In this document: positions 23,624-62,562 of the stretch, piece after piece
Layout of the letters: every line of letters begins with the position of its first letter
How positions within the stretch are numbered: position 1 is the first letter of the stretch
Assembly (NCBI RefSeq): GCF_034702125.1
Contig: NC_085868.1
Span: 22,935,776 to 22,999,775 of the forward strand
Length of the DNA: 64,000 nt
Direction of reading: 5' to 3'
Origin: Engraulis encrasicolus
Taxonomy: Eukaryota; Chordata; Actinopteri; Clupeiformes; Engraulidae
The notes under the pieces: model-generated
Database searches by the model: none
What the model was told of the DNA's origin: nothing
Seen by the model: the letters and a program-made list of their open reading frames with translations, nothing else
Position numbers and translations under genes: made by a program

Positions 23624-25251
23624 GTGCAACCGACCCAAGATTCAGACCAGCTTGCTATGGTGAAGTTAAATCCTAACCTCATGAGAAATTTTCATTTAGT
23701 TGATGTGGACATTCTTAATAGAACGGTACAAAGTCTTAGCTCCTCTACATCTGACTTAGATATTTTACCAACAGCCTTCTTCAAATCCATCTTAAATCTA
23801 ATATCATCAGATGTACTTCAGATCATCAACACCTCACTACAAACAGGCATATTCCCAGGCTGTCTGAAAGAAGCAGTTGTGAAACCCTTACTGAAAAAGA
23901 ACAACCTGGATGCACTGGTACTAAACAACTATAGGCCCATATCCAATCTACCATTCATGGGTAAAATAATAGAGAAAATTGTTTTTAACCAATTAACTGC
24001 TTTTCTAATCTCTAATAGCTATTTTGATAAGTTTCAATCAGGTTTCCGTGCCTACCACAGCACTGAAACAGCTCTTATTAAAGTTTATGAATGACATAAG
24101 ATTGAATTCTGATGCTGGCAAATCATCCGTCTTGGTACTTCTTGATTTGAGTGCTGCTTTCGATACAGTTAATCATTCTATACTACTACATAGACTGGAA
24201 CACTGGGTTGGCTTTACGGGCATAGTGATCGACTGGTTAAAATCGTACTTACAACAAAGAAGTTTTTTTGTCGCCATTGGAAGACATACTTCATCACCAA
24301 TGTCCTCTGGATTGTGGGGTCCCCCAGGGCTCCATTCTGGGACCACTACTGTTCAATCTGTATATGTTGCCACTGGGACACATTATCGAGAATAACTCCA
24401 TAAATTACCATAGCTATGCGGATGATACCCAGCTCTACTTATCTATGTCCCCAAATGACTATACCCCCCTTGAATCACTCTATCATTGCATGGACCAAAT
24501 TAACAAATGGATGTCTCACAATTTCCTCCAGCTGAACACAGATAAAACTGAAGTAATTATATTTGGGAAAAGAGAGGAGAGACAAAAGATTGCTACTATC
24601 CTTGAAACGAAGGGATACAGTTAAAAATACAGTTAAAAATCTTGGGGTCCTCATTGACAGTGACCTAAACTTCAACAGTCACATGAAAGCTATTACTAAG
24701 TCTGCATTTTATCACATAAAAAACGTCTCTAAATTTAGGGGCCTGATGTCTAAACATGATCTGGAGAAAGCTAATACATGCCTTTATTTCTAGTAAAGTT
24801 GATTACTGTAACAGTCTTTTTACTGGCCTCCCCAATAAAACCATTAAACAGCTTCAACTTGTACAAAACGCAGCTGCAAGGGTTCTTACAAAGACAAGGA
24901 AGTTCGACCACATTACTCCAATTTTAAGATCGCTGCATTGGCTCCCAGTAAGCTACAGAATTGATTTTAAGGCTATGCTACTTGTGTTTTAAATCACTAA
25001 ATGGAATGGGACCCACATATCTACTGGATATGTTTCAGCTGTATGCACCAACTAGGTCACTAAGGTCAACGGAGAAGAATTTGCTGGTGATTCCAAAAGT
25101 CAAAACAAAGTGTGGAGAGGCAGCCTTTAGCTTCTATGCTTCAAAGCTTTGGAACCAGCTTCCAGATGACATAAAAAATGCACCCACTATTGATAGCTTT
25201 AAATCTAGACTCAAGACAAAGCTGTTCTCAGATGCTTTCCCCCTAGCTTAA
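23624..25251 (+). pseudogene. LINE reverse transcriptase and C-terminal region (frameshifted)
   Basis: RT blocks in order: KPLLKKNNLD, NNYRPISNLPFMGKIIEK, FQSGFRAYHSTETAL (23624-24094), then LLDLSAAFDTVNHSILL (24024 on), [13 protein letters not shown] and [10 protein letters not shown] (24268 on), and NLGVLIDSDLNF with the C-terminal SLHWLPV block. The pieces lie in successive overlapping frames, so at least four frameshifts have accumulated. The stop is at 25249-25251. Confidence 0.9.
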
Positions 25252-25639
25252 AATTACTTATTCTTATTATTTTTATTTTTTATTTAATTTGTTTCATTTT
25301 ATTTTATTTTATTATTATTTTTACCTTATGTTTTATCTTAATGTTTTTAAATGCTTTTTGACTCTAATTCATTTCCTTCTTTCTTCCCTGTTTCCTTTCA
25401 TTTACATTTGTTAACTTTGTGAAGCACATTGAGTTGCACCTGTGTATGAAATGCGCTATATAAATAAACTTGCCTTGCCTTGCCTTGCCTTGAATTCAAA
25501 TCTGCATCTGGCCCAGTGGAGGCACTGTGGAACAGGCCATTTTTCCCTGCCTTGCAATAGCCTTTCAGCTGGAATATGGGGAGGGATTTTTCCCCTTTTC
25601 TATTTTTTTCTTCTTCAAGAAACTCAACCATGTGATGAG

Positions 25640-25728
25640 CAGGAAGATTCATCAGTGGATTTGATGCCCTGAACTTCCACGGGAGCACCGACACAACAGA
25701 GGGCTCTGGTCTCAACTGAAGGAAAACG
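25640..25728 (+). promoter_or_regulatory. mlph: candidate noncoding first exon of mlph
   Basis: The segment after the LINE tail ends at a good donor (AAAACG, then GTAAGC at 25729). A matching acceptor (TTTCAG at about 26250-26255) lies upstream of the mlph start codon. This would give a 5' UTR split by a short intron. It is inferred from splice-site shape only. Confidence 0.3.
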
Positions 25729-26332
25729 GTAAGCCAATACTATTTTGACAATATTGTTGCATTTTATGAGAGGAACTAGTGCTAGCTTTAGTCAGACAGT
25801 AAGCTGATTTAACATTATTTAGAAGGCAATTTATATTCCTTGCCATGTTATCGAGTCGTACAGGAGTTAGTGGAGTTAAAGTTGCTGAGTTTCTGACAAA
25901 GTGATATTTCAGGGCTTTGACAGAATTTGAATATCGGTTTTAAAAAAAGTCACTTAATTGCAGTAGCATAATGTTGCACGCTTTGTTAGGCCAATTTAGC
26001 AAATCTTGCACAATATATCGAGCTGCAAATATCCACCATAACCATATTTATTTATTTTACAGATCACCAGTCTGGTGTCACCATTTTGCAGTTAGGGCTT
26101 GTTTGGCGCGGATAATATTGATTACGCGCGTGCTTGATGCACGCATTCATTCAATTCGTTATTTTGTTTCTTAGCTGCAGACAACAATGTAGGCTAGTCT
26201 GGATGAGTAATGTAACAACAATTTCTGCTATCCTAATAATTGACCGTGACTTTCAGGTAGGTTGCGTTGAATGCGGTGACTACCAAACTACTACACAGGT
26301 TCACTTGAGAACGAAGAGGAGCCAGCATTACC

Positions 26333-52453
<26,121 letters not shown>

Positions 52454-52859
52454 AAAAGCTCAAACTACTTGCTAAAAGTCTAAAATCAATCTAAATGTAC
52501 ATCTTTTCTGCTTTTGTGATGAGGACCAAGTGCCATTTCTGTCTGCATAATTCCCAAGACAATACTTTATCCTAAAAAATCTTAACTTTGAATTTGACTT
52601 GACATTCCTGTCATTCCTGTGACATTCCTATTTCTAGGATAATGTTTAAAAATCTAATGTTTTACATGCATTTCACTGTAGTGGGATGCACAAAAATTAG
52701 AGACAGGTGACCTTAACTCTAAGCTGCTTGAGGAACAAACACTGCTGCTATAATTTCCATGCTATGCTATGCTTTTCATTTTCATTCCATGCTATGCTTT
52801 TCAAATACTGTATCAATACGGTAATCTCTTAAGCTTGCTGTTTTTATGTCTGTAGCTGA

Positions 52860-53133
52860 GTTTAAAGCATATCTTAATGACACTTTTAAATCTGTCTGCA
52901 CTTGCTTTTAATCTTGTAATGTCTTTTTAATCTTGTTTTATGTTTATTACTTTTTTATGGTTTTATTGTGTAATTTTATCTCTTCATCCATATTAATCTT
53001 TTCTGTTTTGTCTGTGTCCTGTCTGTAAATGTAATGTGTGCTGCCGCCTCGGCCAGGGCTCACTTGGAAAAGAGAATTTTATTGTCAATGTGCTTTTATT
53101 TCCCTGGTTAAATAAAGGTAAAATAAAATAAAA
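52860..53133 (+). mobile_element. LINE 3' UTR fragment
   Basis: T-rich sequence with repeated TTTTAATCTTGT, then GCCTCGGCCAGGGCTCACTT, ATTTTATTGTCAATG and TTTCCCTGGTTAAATAAAGG with an AAATAAAAT tail, a familiar 3' end of fish non-LTR elements. Its AATAAA could provide the mlph poly(A) site. Confidence 0.7.
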
Positions 53134-53136
53134 ACA

Positions 53137-53890
53137 CTTTACTTGACACCGGCGTCCTAGGTATGACATTACGTAAGGGTTAACGTTCGGCGAGAAGGTC
53201 GCTACCGTGGAATAGCAGCACGACAGAGAGAATCTTTAGACCCCGACGCGGAGCGGAGGGGTCTTGTTCTCTCTGAAGTGCTGCTATTCCACAAAGCGAC
53301 CGACTCGCGGAAAGTTAACCCGCTTATTATATGGATATACTTAAATGACTCACACATGGCGGGGACATTTCTTTAGGCCTATTTAATGTTAAGATAAACA
53401 TTTTTGCTGCGCAAAACAAAACAGTGCCGTTGTGTAACACCGCTAGGCAACAGGTAGCCAGGACAACAGGTGTTGTCTATCACAGCAGCTGATTAGAGTC
53501 TTGTTGAAACGTCGCTTTAGCAGTGAAAAGTCTTGTTGCCATTGACAGCGGTCTGTTATAGACCAACCCGTCCGTTATCGAAAAATAACAGACGTGCGAA
53601 CGTTAGGGAGCCCCGTTGAAATGAATGGAGCATTCGACCGATGACGTCACAACCATATAATAAATTGTCATAACAGTGTCATAATAACACAGTCATGGAT
53701 GTGTCATAAACATTATGTCCATGTCTTAAACATGTTATTACTATTGGCATTAAGTGACATTCTGTAATGGTAAAGACAACCCTAACAATGTCAACTTTTC
53801 ATGAAAAAAACATTTATGACATTGACATTATGTTTATGTCTCATCTATGACTGACATGTCATGCATATGCCACCGGCGTCAAGTTAAGTT
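53137..53890. mobile_element. MITE (ACTTGACRCCGG termini) with a nested hairpin element
   Basis: ACTTGACACCGGCGTC on the left and GCCACCGGCGTCAAGT on the right are inverted repeats, with CATGACA/TGTCATG-rich interior. Within it about 53174-53326 is a separate hairpin: GGGTTAACG / GTTAACCC outside, and GTGGAATAGCAGCAC / GTGCTGCTATTCCAC inside. Confidence 0.7.
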
Positions 53891-54265
53891 TAACCATCAA
53901 TACCAATACCTTGATTTACAAAGAGTTTAATACGTATGTGCAATATTAAGATGTGCAATGTATGAAAGGTTTTCACCACTATGATTTACAAATCAAACTG
54001 CTATATGCCACTGTCATTTGCACTTTTAACATCCGTCATGTTGTCATGACAGGGATATGACATGAATGTATTCTATAGATTGGAAGTAAGGGTTATATCA
54101 GTGAGTCGCACAGGACAGGACATGTTATCATGTTTACTGTTGATTTATCTATGTGTAATGTATGTAGAATATGATTGTAATTGTGAATACCTTATATAAG
54201 TATGTAATAAGAATGGTAAATCCCTGGCACTTTACAGGCTGAAGCAGGGCTGCTTTCTCCTAACA

Positions 54266-54627
54266 CAGGGTTTCCCAAACTGGGGTTCGTGCACCCCTAG
54301 GGGTTGCACGGCCTGCCTTAAGGGGGTGCGCGAGCTGAATAGAGCAATGGCGGATATGGTAGTTTTTATCCAGTATTAATGAACATTAAGTAGTTTTTAA
54401 TTGTATGGTGCATTCTATGCTGGAAGGGTCCATCTGAAGTGTAGTTTAATTTCAAGGCTATTGGAAAGAGGATTCCCCAGAAACGACTGTGCTTAATATG
54501 CAGTGAATGAGCAGTGAATCCATACTTGCGCGTCCATCAGCACACCAAAATATTCGCTCAGGGGGTGCGCGAACCACATTGAAATGTACAAGGGGGTGCG
54601 GAGGGGAAAAAAGTTTGGGAACCCCTG
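54266..54627. mobile_element. nonautonomous hAT element (CAGGGTTTCCCAAAC)
   Basis: Termini CAGGGTTTCCCAAACTGGGG and AGTTTGGGAACCCCTG. Perfect 8-bp duplication TCCTAACA (54258-54265, 54628-54635). Interior GGGGGTGCG(C)GA repeats. No transposase. Confidence 0.93.
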
Positions 54628-54635
54628 TCCTAACA

Positions 54636-55195
54636 GTATGGTGGTACAGAAGGTAGTGATGTGAGTGAGGGTTGGAGGAGATGTACTTGGTGGATCTTAA
54701 GAATAGACTGTTCTGCTCATGTCCTTCTGCACTAAGTCACAGTAATCTTTTCTCATCGCGACAAGCTGCTGTCTAAAATAGCCTTCTATGACCATGTCTG
54801 TGTTTAAAAATGATATTAAATTACATATTAATATCACCCTAAAATGGCTCAGATCATTTCTCTGACCATGTCTTATTATACAAAAAAATCGTCTTAATGA
54901 AGTGTATTATTATATCAGTATCATTGTATGGTATTGTTGAAATGTTCATACGAACAGCCAGACCATTGCAGCTGTAAAGAGCAATAGCACACCCTAGTTG
55001 ATAAGTTCATGTAGACCTTCTTCAGGAAATATCAGCACTGGAAACGTCACCAATGTGCATTATATTGCTTACCCGACTCTTGCCCTCTGATATGCGGGTG
55101 AGTGAGGAATGGGAACCCCAGGACAAGCAGGGTTAGTGATTTTTTTTTTCCATTCGGGGTAATTCAGGACACTGTTGGCCCAGGACTGCTTTTTT
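54636..55195. other. intergenic interval
   Basis: No recognisable exon or repeat. In particular I see no Rab GTPase motif block such as DTAGQE or NKxD on either strand. Confidence 0.4.
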
Positions 55196-55276
55196 GTCAA
55201 GTCAAGAGCACTTTATTGTAAAAAAACTGTATTACAGGGTTGCTTAGCACAGAAGTTTGAAATGGCGTTTGACCAG

Positions 55277-55362
<86 letters not shown>

Positions 55363-55430
55363 ATAATAAGACAAACATACTGATGGACAATAAATACACA
55401 CACACACAGACACACACACACGCACACCTC
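55196..55430 (-). mobile_element. LINE 3' end fragment with internal (CA)n, antisense, copy 2
   Basis: GTCAAGTCAAGAGCACTTTA, TTGCTTAGCACAGAAGTTTG and GTTTGACCAGTC, then (CA)n (55279-55358), TGATGGACAATAAATACACA and more CA. Same arrangement as 51933-52255. Confidence 0.65.
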
Positions 55431-55924
55431 AGGGACCTCGGGATGACATTGGAATGCTTGCTACAACAAGAGTAAGTTCATCTTTGACCTCAATTCCTAA
55501 TTTGGTTCATTGCTGATAATACTTTGGTGCAACCCAAATGTAAAAATTGCCATTGGTCCAGCGTGATAAATATTTTCAACATTTTACGATAATTACACCT
55601 ATACTACATTTAGACCTGAAGTTACCACTTTATTCTGCTGACAGCTTTTTTCAGGGCGGGGGGAGGGGGGGGGGTACAGGATGGGACAGAAAGACTGCCT
55701 CCACGGCCCTCCCACTCAATGTAATGAGGATCCAATTCTAGCCCCCCCCCCAACTGATCCCTTTGTCCCCAACCCTCACTGCCGGCTTCAGTGACTATAA
55801 TCCTGAGAGTAGGCCTAGTAAGCTATACTGAAGCACAGGGTGGCAGCTTTTTAAATATAGGGTTTTTCCCCTATGCATATCATATGTTGGCAAGCCATGA
55901 AAAAGAAACATGGTGTGGCTAGAC

Positions 55925-56255
55925 CAGTGGTGGGGAACCTATGTCTTGAGGGTCGTTTGCGGCCCTTGAGGCCGTTTTATCCGGTCCCCGATGTAATTTT
56001 AATGTTATGCAGCTTCACGTGAAATATTACATATTTTGTAATGGAATCTTAGAAAATACATTTTCAGTATAATGAAGTTATATTCAGGGGAACCAGAGAA
56101 GGTGGGGTCTGTTTTAAAGGTGGCTGCCTTCAACATAGGCTGAAAGTGCAGGGCGAAATCCTGGTTTGTGTTCATAGTACGGCCCTCGGAGGACTTTTAC
56201 GGCCCTCGGATGAATTTGAAGTGGCCCCTCAAATGAAAAAGGTTCCCCACCCCTG
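55925..56255. mobile_element. nonautonomous hAT element (CAGGGGTGGGGAAC), copy 2, inverted
   Basis: Termini CAGTGGTGGGGAACC / GGTTCCCCACCCCTG. Perfect 8-bp duplication GGCTAGAC (55917-55924, 56256-56263). Interior is the reverse complement of 44850-45180 with moderate divergence. Confidence 0.93.
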
Positions 56256-56783
56256 GGCTAGACCATGGATTGACATGTTGACACTTTCCATTGCCCTCGG
56301 GTCAGGTAAGGCTGGCTACTCTAGACCCCTGCCCAGGCCACCTGTCTTAGACCATGTTTACCCATTTTAAATGGAAAATTAACCTTTACCTGAAAATCGG
56401 ATGAGTACGGCAGAGTGAAGTAGTGCTAGTGTAATGTCCTAGTAATTAATTGCGATGGAAAACATCAATAGGTGTAAAAAAAAAAAAAGTCCTTATACCC
56501 TCAGGCCCAATGACCATTACTGTCTCTCTCTCTTTTTTTAAGTGACCCAAAGTCACCTCTAGGGGGAGTTATAGGACAGCTGGAGGTGATACAAAGTAAC
56601 TACAGCGCGTTCTATTTTTTGGCCATTTCAGTCATTTGTAACATTAAAGATTATGCTACTGTCATGGATAGAGTGATGACCCTGTAACGAGAAAATAAAC
56701 TGTAGGCTAGCCTAAATAGTAAGGCATTGTAGGCCTATAATAAATAGGAAATGGTATAATAAGTGATAGATATCTGTAAATAA

Positions 56784-56823
56784 TAATAATAATAATAATA
56801 ATAATTAAAATAATAATAATAAT
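56784..56823. repeat. (AAT)n microsatellite
   Basis: About 13 AAT/ATA units with one interruption. Confidence 0.9.
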
Positions 56824-56964
56824 ACATTTAAAAACAGGTAGCATTTGGGTGCATGTGCATAGACTGTCAAAGCAACTGGGTCTGAACTGGTTGGATTTTA
56901 TAGGCTTTTCCCGTGCCTTAATGGAGTTTGTTCAATGAACTTCTTTTCTCTGTGTCACCTGCAG

Positions 56965-57218
56965 TGAATGCTGGGTCTTGTACAAAGAAAAAGAAAAGAG
57001 AAGAGATGAGAAAGCCAGGGATTACGAAACGTGAATGGAACTTCTGTAAATGTAGCCCAAACTCTGCGTCCCCCTTGGCAGATGAAGCGGTTTTCCACAG
57101 ACGTTGGAGATGTGTGAGAGGAGAATTAAACTGCTTGGTTACTCCGGGCCCGCCCACTCGATCCAGTCCTGAGAATTGCGGGTTGCAATCAGGCTACTGC
57201 ACCCGAGAACGTCCATGA
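56965..57218 (+). CDS. candidate exon between mlph and lrrfip1 (uncertain)
   Basis: A good acceptor (TGTGTCACCTGCAG) opens a frame that agrees with splicing from the alternative donor at 52442. It would add 84 residues (MNAGSCTKKKKREEM..., Arg/Cys-rich) to a stop at 57216-57218. I see no similarity to the human MLPH C-terminus, and the sequence may instead be 5' UTR or promoter-proximal sequence of lrrfip1. Confidence 0.2.
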
Positions 57219-57739
57219 GATTTGCCAGTTTCTCCATCGGTCTTTCGAAAATAGATCCAAAATTGATTTTCCATGCGATGTTTTGTCAGTGACAAACGTT
57301 TTTTTCTTTCTTATTGCATTGGCCTAGATGACAGATGGTCCCTACCCTATAGACACTAGCCCTAAACCTGGCAATGCGTCTAGCCTAAATCTGGAATTGT
57401 GGGTCGGTGAGTGGATGACATCTCTTGCGTGTCTCTTTGATGTATGAGACAGCAACAGGCTTCGTCATTAGACAAAATATAGTTATGTAGCTCTTTTTCG
57501 AATATCAGAAACGGACACCACTGATGCTGGAAGGGTAATGGTGATACAGAGTGTCCGCAAGGAGTCAATTGACACGTCTACCGGGCAGGCAATGTTCGCA
57601 ATCGCATCCTCTGGCCACGATGGACTTCTTTTGAATAGCCTGCGTCTGCCAACGTCCTCTTTATGACACATATTTAACACGTGTAGCATTTGGATGGAGT
57701 TGTTGCGATTTGGGATTTGAAACAAAAGAGCTTATCGCG

Positions 57740-57829
57740 ATGGGGACCCAAGTAACTGGACGGAAAAGAATTCCGAACCGGGAGAAAATGACTGCAGAGG
57801 ACGATGCCTTGAGCCAAATTGCTAGGGAG
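57740..57829 (+). CDS. lrrfip1: lrrfip1 first coding exon (rest beyond the window)
   Basis: Encodes MGTQVTGRKRIPNREKMTAE then DDALSQIARE, stopping at a perfect donor, GAG|GTAAGT. Human LRRFIP1 isoforms start MGTQGxGRKRLPNRERLTAEDDALNQIARE, and LRRFIP2 starts similarly with MGTPxSGRKRTP, so LRRFIP1 fits better. The family has a short N-terminus and long coiled coils that bind Flightless-I and nucleic acids and affect transcription, Wnt and innate signalling. The next exon ([20 protein letters not shown] in the family) is not in the window, so intron 1 exceeds 6.1 kb. The MLPH neighbour supports LRRFIP1 over LRRFIP2. Confidence 0.9.
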
Positions 57830-59840
57830 GTAAGTGTGAATATAGCCTAACTGGTGATTATGTGTTTGACGTTTTACTGTCCCTCAAGGAGCTGTGTGTC
57901 GTATTGCGGAGGATATCTCAATGTGCCACGCGCATTTGGGCCACCCTTTCAAGATTAGACTGTGTGCAAATCTGGGCTCATGACATGCGTGTGCGTGGTG
58001 CATTGTATCTACACGCTGCCCTTTCTGACCATGCACAGTTGTTGTTTTCAGTGTGCTATGCTTGCGAGAAACAAGCGACAACCCTTTCATAATTTGCAGC
58101 GTTCACTGTGACACTGACACAAGGGATGTTCATAATGAGGCAACGGCGCATTATTTGGGGGGAGGGGGAGGAGGGTATTGTCACATTGACCTACATGGTT
58201 GTCCACGTTGTTTAGAAGTTTACCATCGACATGTCATGTAAGGATTGTTTGAGGGTAACTGTCTGAAAGACCTTGAACAGTCCATCGTTTAAGGACGAGC
58301 CTCGGAAGGCCTGACAGATAGATCAGCATCCTTACATGTCTTGCGTAGCAACCTGCAGAAACCTCTGACGCACGCACGAGGCGTAGAGTTTAACCATTTA
58401 AAGCAGAATAGTCAGGTTAATGACGTCAGCTGTTTCATACATTTGGTAGCCTATGTCATTGTAGAAAGAGTCTTGACAGTCTGTCAGTGTGCTTTTCCTG
58501 GGAACCTTAGGGGAAAATGTCAGTTAATTACATTGTGGAAAAATAGACGTTACCACGGTGTAATGCGCCAACGTGACTTGGAAATTAATTACCCGTCCTT
58601 CGTTAAATTATCAGTAAGCTCTAATTGTACATCCTTCAGTCACTTTATCGACATCAAGTCATGATGTCAGCCTGATGTCAATTGGTGAACGATCCTGTTA
58701 GGGCAGTTGGCTATATTGCCTGTTCAATTCTGACCTGTCCTCTGGCTCACACATCTGGAAAGCATTTTGCAGTGGAATACACACATGCAGTTTCCCCTCG
58801 CATTCCTAAGTTGTTCTGACTCATTTTCCCTTTGCAGGGGCTGTTGTCACCTTGTGCAGCCCTGCTATAACCAAAGCAGGGAGAGAGAGAGTAGTAAGGA
58901 ATATGTTGGTTGTGCATAGTTGACAGAGAGGAGGACAAGCTTTTTATCCCGATTTTTTTTTAAACTCTGAGCAAAAAACTTGGTGATAATTTGCGCAGTA
59001 TGCCTACATTAACTTCAGTTTAGAGTGTACAGAGAGCTTTGGGTCCAGCTCCAGCAGCTTTTCCCCCTGTCTTTGTATGTGTGCATGTGTTTGTGTGGGG
59101 GGATGGGGGTTACTTTGGCTGTTTGTGTAGCAGTGGGTCGTGGGTCCCCCCAGTCCTTAGAGATCATTAACCCAGTTCAGCCTAACCTTGTTTTTTTCCC
59201 TAGTCACTTTTGTTCCCATAACTTTTTATTTCCTGCATTTGGCTTTGGTGGGAAAAGGGGGAGTCCTTTCTGCTGATGTCATGATAGCATGGGCTTATTA
59301 GTCACCATGTGACAAGTCAACACAGCCTTTTCTTGCTTGTTTTCATCCTGCTGCACCAAGTTGGTTTGCTGTGCACATAATCTGTAGTGTTTAAACAGGC
59401 GCACCATTTATTCTGCACAGTTTTAAAATGGTGAAAGACGTTGGATGGATTTCAAATTGTTGTTTCTGTCCTAAATATTCTCCATACCTTCATCTTTAAC
59501 TCGTATGTTTCTGCACATTATTTTTTATGCATAAAGTGACACAGCATCATGTACGTCTGTCTTGCAGCTTCTGAAGAGCATAGTCTGTCATGTAGTGTTT
59601 GAAGAACAATGAAGGGTACTATCAACACATCAATATCAAAATAGTATTCCCAAAGCACTAATTTCTGCTATTACTCGGTAAAAAATGCAACACTTCTACT
59701 GTATGTCAGAGACAACATTTCTATGACATTGCCAAGACTCTTAAGCAACATTATTATTATCATTGTCATCATTATCATATGGCCCTTATCATTTTGGCGA
59801 CAATACAGTGATAACAGGCTCCACATGAGTGGTTTATTCA
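57830..59840 (+). other. lrrfip1: lrrfip1 intron 1, left part
   Basis: No further exon in frame or recognisable repeat. Short G-rich run at 58160-58177. Confidence 0.5.
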
Positions 59841-59845
59841 ACCCT

Positions 59846-59930
59846 TCAGAGTACTCTCAGGCCAAATTACAATACAGAAGATGTTAAATCAACCGTTTGA
59901 GTGTTGAATTAACACTGCAAATGTCCTGTG
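59846..59930. mobile_element. palindromic MITE (AGTACTC family), partial
   Basis: AGTACTCTCAGGCCAAATTA and GTGTTGAATTAACACTGCAA give the right half of the element. The left half is missing. Confidence 0.6.
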
Positions 59931-60099
59931 TACACTTTATCTCCCCGTACAGTAAAGGGTTAAGGTGACGACCTGCTCTGCTCCACACTAGTTTCAGTGG
60001 TGGAGTAGTGGGAGGGTCGTTGACTTTAAAGCAACAACAACAAAAAAGTCCACACGCCTGCTTTACTACCTGTGTTCAACTGTGGTTTTCTCCTGAGTC

Positions 60100-60431
60100 C
60101 TTTATTTGTCTTTTATTTATCATTTCTTTTTAGTGTTATACAAATGTATTTTTTTGTGTTTTACTTGCTGATTTTTGCCTATAAATCTATTTGGGGTAGA
60201 GACGTTGGACTGCTTAGCCTGTAGTGATGAAGAGCTCTGGTGTGGATGTGTGACTGTGTGTAATGTATGTTTTTGATGTTTATAGGGACCCCCTCGAAAA
60301 AGAGATGGTACATCTCAAGGGGCTATCCCTTAATAAAAGAATTGAATTGAATTGAATTGAATTGAATTGAATTGAATTGAATTGAATTGAATTGAATTGA
60401 ATTGAATTGAATTGAATTGAATTGAATTGAA
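60100..60431 (+). mobile_element. LINE 3' UTR with (ATTGA)n tail
   Basis: TTTATAGGGACCCCCTCGAA, GATGGTACATCTCAAGGGGC and CCCTTAATAAAAG precede about 18 units of ATTGA (60341-60431), a tail of the short-repeat type used by several fish LINEs. The left limit is approximate. Confidence 0.75.
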
Positions 60432-60561
60432 CCACCTCACGGCTACTTGGCCACTGAGCTGCCAGGATATGTCTCTTAGCAAACACAGGGACCCTTCCAC
60501 CCCCCCTCAGTCTCCCCCCCCCTGGCAAACAGTGTGATATACATTTTGTTTGCAGTGATTA

Positions 60562-60690
60562 CACTGTTTAAAAAAAAGTGTTAATTCAGCACTTAGAGAG
60601 TATCGTATCGATTTAACATCTTCTTGCGTATTTTGGTCCCAGAGTACTCTGAAAGTGTATAATTAACACTGCACCTTTTTGCTGTGTAGA
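60562..60690. mobile_element. palindromic MITE (AGTACTC family), intact copy
   Basis: ACACTGTTT...AGTGTTAATTCAGCACTTAG then AGAGTAT on the left is mirrored by AGAGTACTCTGAAAGTG then TATAATTAACACTGCACC on the right, with TTTGGTCCC between. This is the only copy here not split by another element. Confidence 0.75.
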
Positions 60691-61333
60691 GACATCATGG
60701 TGTCATGATCATGTCTGTGTGAGGATGTCAGATTTGATGGGCTTTGGTTGTTGGTTTGCTTGTTGGATGTATGGCAGCAAGCATCATTTTATGTTTTTGA
60801 CTTCCCACGTTTGTGTGAGTCCCCAAGTAAGCAATGGGACATTTTATTTCTCTCTCAGTCTGTTCTTTTCAGGTATGATTTTTCTCTCCATGTTCTGGAG
60901 GTGGTTCTGAAAATCTGTAGTCCTCAGTAGAAGAACTCTTCTTCAAAGGTTATCATTACATGGAAGTTCATCGTCTTCTGGAGGGAGAGTGAGTTTGGTA
61001 GTGAAGTCCACAGCCGAGGATGCTGGAACCAGATCCCATTTGCAGAATATAATCAAAAGAAAGGACAACACTCTTAGTCACATTCACCTTTATTGACAGG
61101 ATGTAATATGTCATCACAGTGTATGTTTTGTTGTGGATAGAGATATCATTGTCATTGCTTTGCCTTTGTAGGTGAAATCATGAAGCAACACGTTGCCGTG
61201 CTCTGTTTTCCGTTTGTACCAGCTGTATACTGCTGTACATTGCATTCCCACACTTTGCTATGTATTTCCTCTTCACAGTAAAAATGCCATATTATTTCAA
61301 CACTTAGAGAGTCAATTTAACATCCTCTAGCAA

Positions 61334-61673
61334 CAGTGTCAAACTCAGGCCCGGTGGCCAAATCCGGCCCGTTTTTGGCCCGTAAGATAACTTCAAATGT
61401 GTATTATAGAATAGATTGCACACATGCACCATTAATAGCCTATAACAGGACTTGAAAATTAACATTTTTGTGTCACTGGAATATGACTGGACTTCTGTAA
61501 CATCTCACACTCATGCAGCAGACAGGCACATATGAACAACAATGTGTGATGGTCACGGGAATGAGTGTTTATGAAATTTGACTTTGAGTATTAAGTGTCT
61601 GCATAAACAATTTTAGTTCGGCCCACGATTATTTTAATTTTGGTCCTCAGAGAATTTTAATTTGACAGTCCTG
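61334..61673. mobile_element. nonautonomous hAT element (CAGTGTCAAACTC)
   Basis: CAGTGTCAAACTCAGGCCCG on the left and AATTTGACAGTCCTG on the right. It belongs to the same group as 15985-16333 (shared GGCCC-rich interior). The flanks share CTCTAG but no perfect 8-mer. Confidence 0.75.
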
Positions 61674-61689
61674 CTCTAGAGTGTATTTG

Positions 61690-62562
61690 GTAGGGCTGCA
61701 GTCAAGTCCATGGCTATGTCTCAAATGACACACTTTTGTGAGGTCTTTAGTGCATAGTGTCGTGGAAAAAATTGAGCACTATGCACTGTGCCCTCGCTGG
61801 AAGTGACGGCTGAGCATGGCATTAGCTCGCCAAAATACGAGTTGGCTACTGTTTACAATGCACAGCGTCTGGTGCTTGTATTTCCATGTCCTTCACCCCA
61901 AAGGACAACAATCACACATACAATACTTTGGTTGGCATGAAAAGGTTGGTGTCTCATCAACATTACTTACAGAATTAGGAGACTGTTGACCAAACTCTTC
62001 TACTGAACTGAATGCCACATTTCCTCTGTGTCATTGTCAACATGGCCGCCGTTTAGTGCATGCAGTGTCCATCATTCAAGCACTGCATTTTTCTGCCACT
62101 GTTAGGGGATCATCCTGGCTCTTTTAGTGCACTGGCCAACTGAAATTTTCATCGTGAGCGCCCTAGGCACTGAAAAACAGTGCCCGAAGTGCACAAGTGC
62201 GGCATTTGAGACACAGCCCATCTTTGTAGAGTCCAAGACCAGAGTAGTCAAGTCCGAGTCCAAAGGGGTTCGAGTCCGAGTCACATATCGGTCAGTGTTA
62301 AACAATTAAAAGGATGAATGTCAATAATATGAATGCTTGAAGGAAACCTTTATGCCATGGATGTGAGATAAACTTGTTTGTTATCGGATTTCAAGCTCCA
62401 CTTCAGAATCTATGATGGCCAGTGTTCTGAACCAAATAAAGACTGACCCAGCCGAGTCCAAAAGCTTAATTTGGCAAGACCAGTGTTCGATCCATAGAAA
62501 GTCCATAGAAAAACGGACTTGAGTCCATACTCGGGACTCCTACTCAAGTACTACAGCCCTGG
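61690..62562. mobile_element. TAGGGCTGCAGTC element with a second MITE inside
   Basis: TAGGGCTGCAGTCAAGTCC and TACTCAAGTACTACAGCCCTG are inverted ends, flanked by GTATTTGG / GTATTTGC. Inside, about 61709-62220, ATGGCTATGTCTCAAATG and CATTTGAGACACAGCCCAT are the inverted ends of another MITE. The remaining outer sequence has repeated GAGTCC motifs. Confidence 0.75.

Noticed and set aside
55431..55474. Candidate mlph exon 15 (RDLGMTLECLLQQE then stop)
   Set aside because: It has a CAG acceptor in the right phase, but it sits at the end of a LINE-derived CA-rich fragment, with no pyrimidine tract and no similarity to MLPH.
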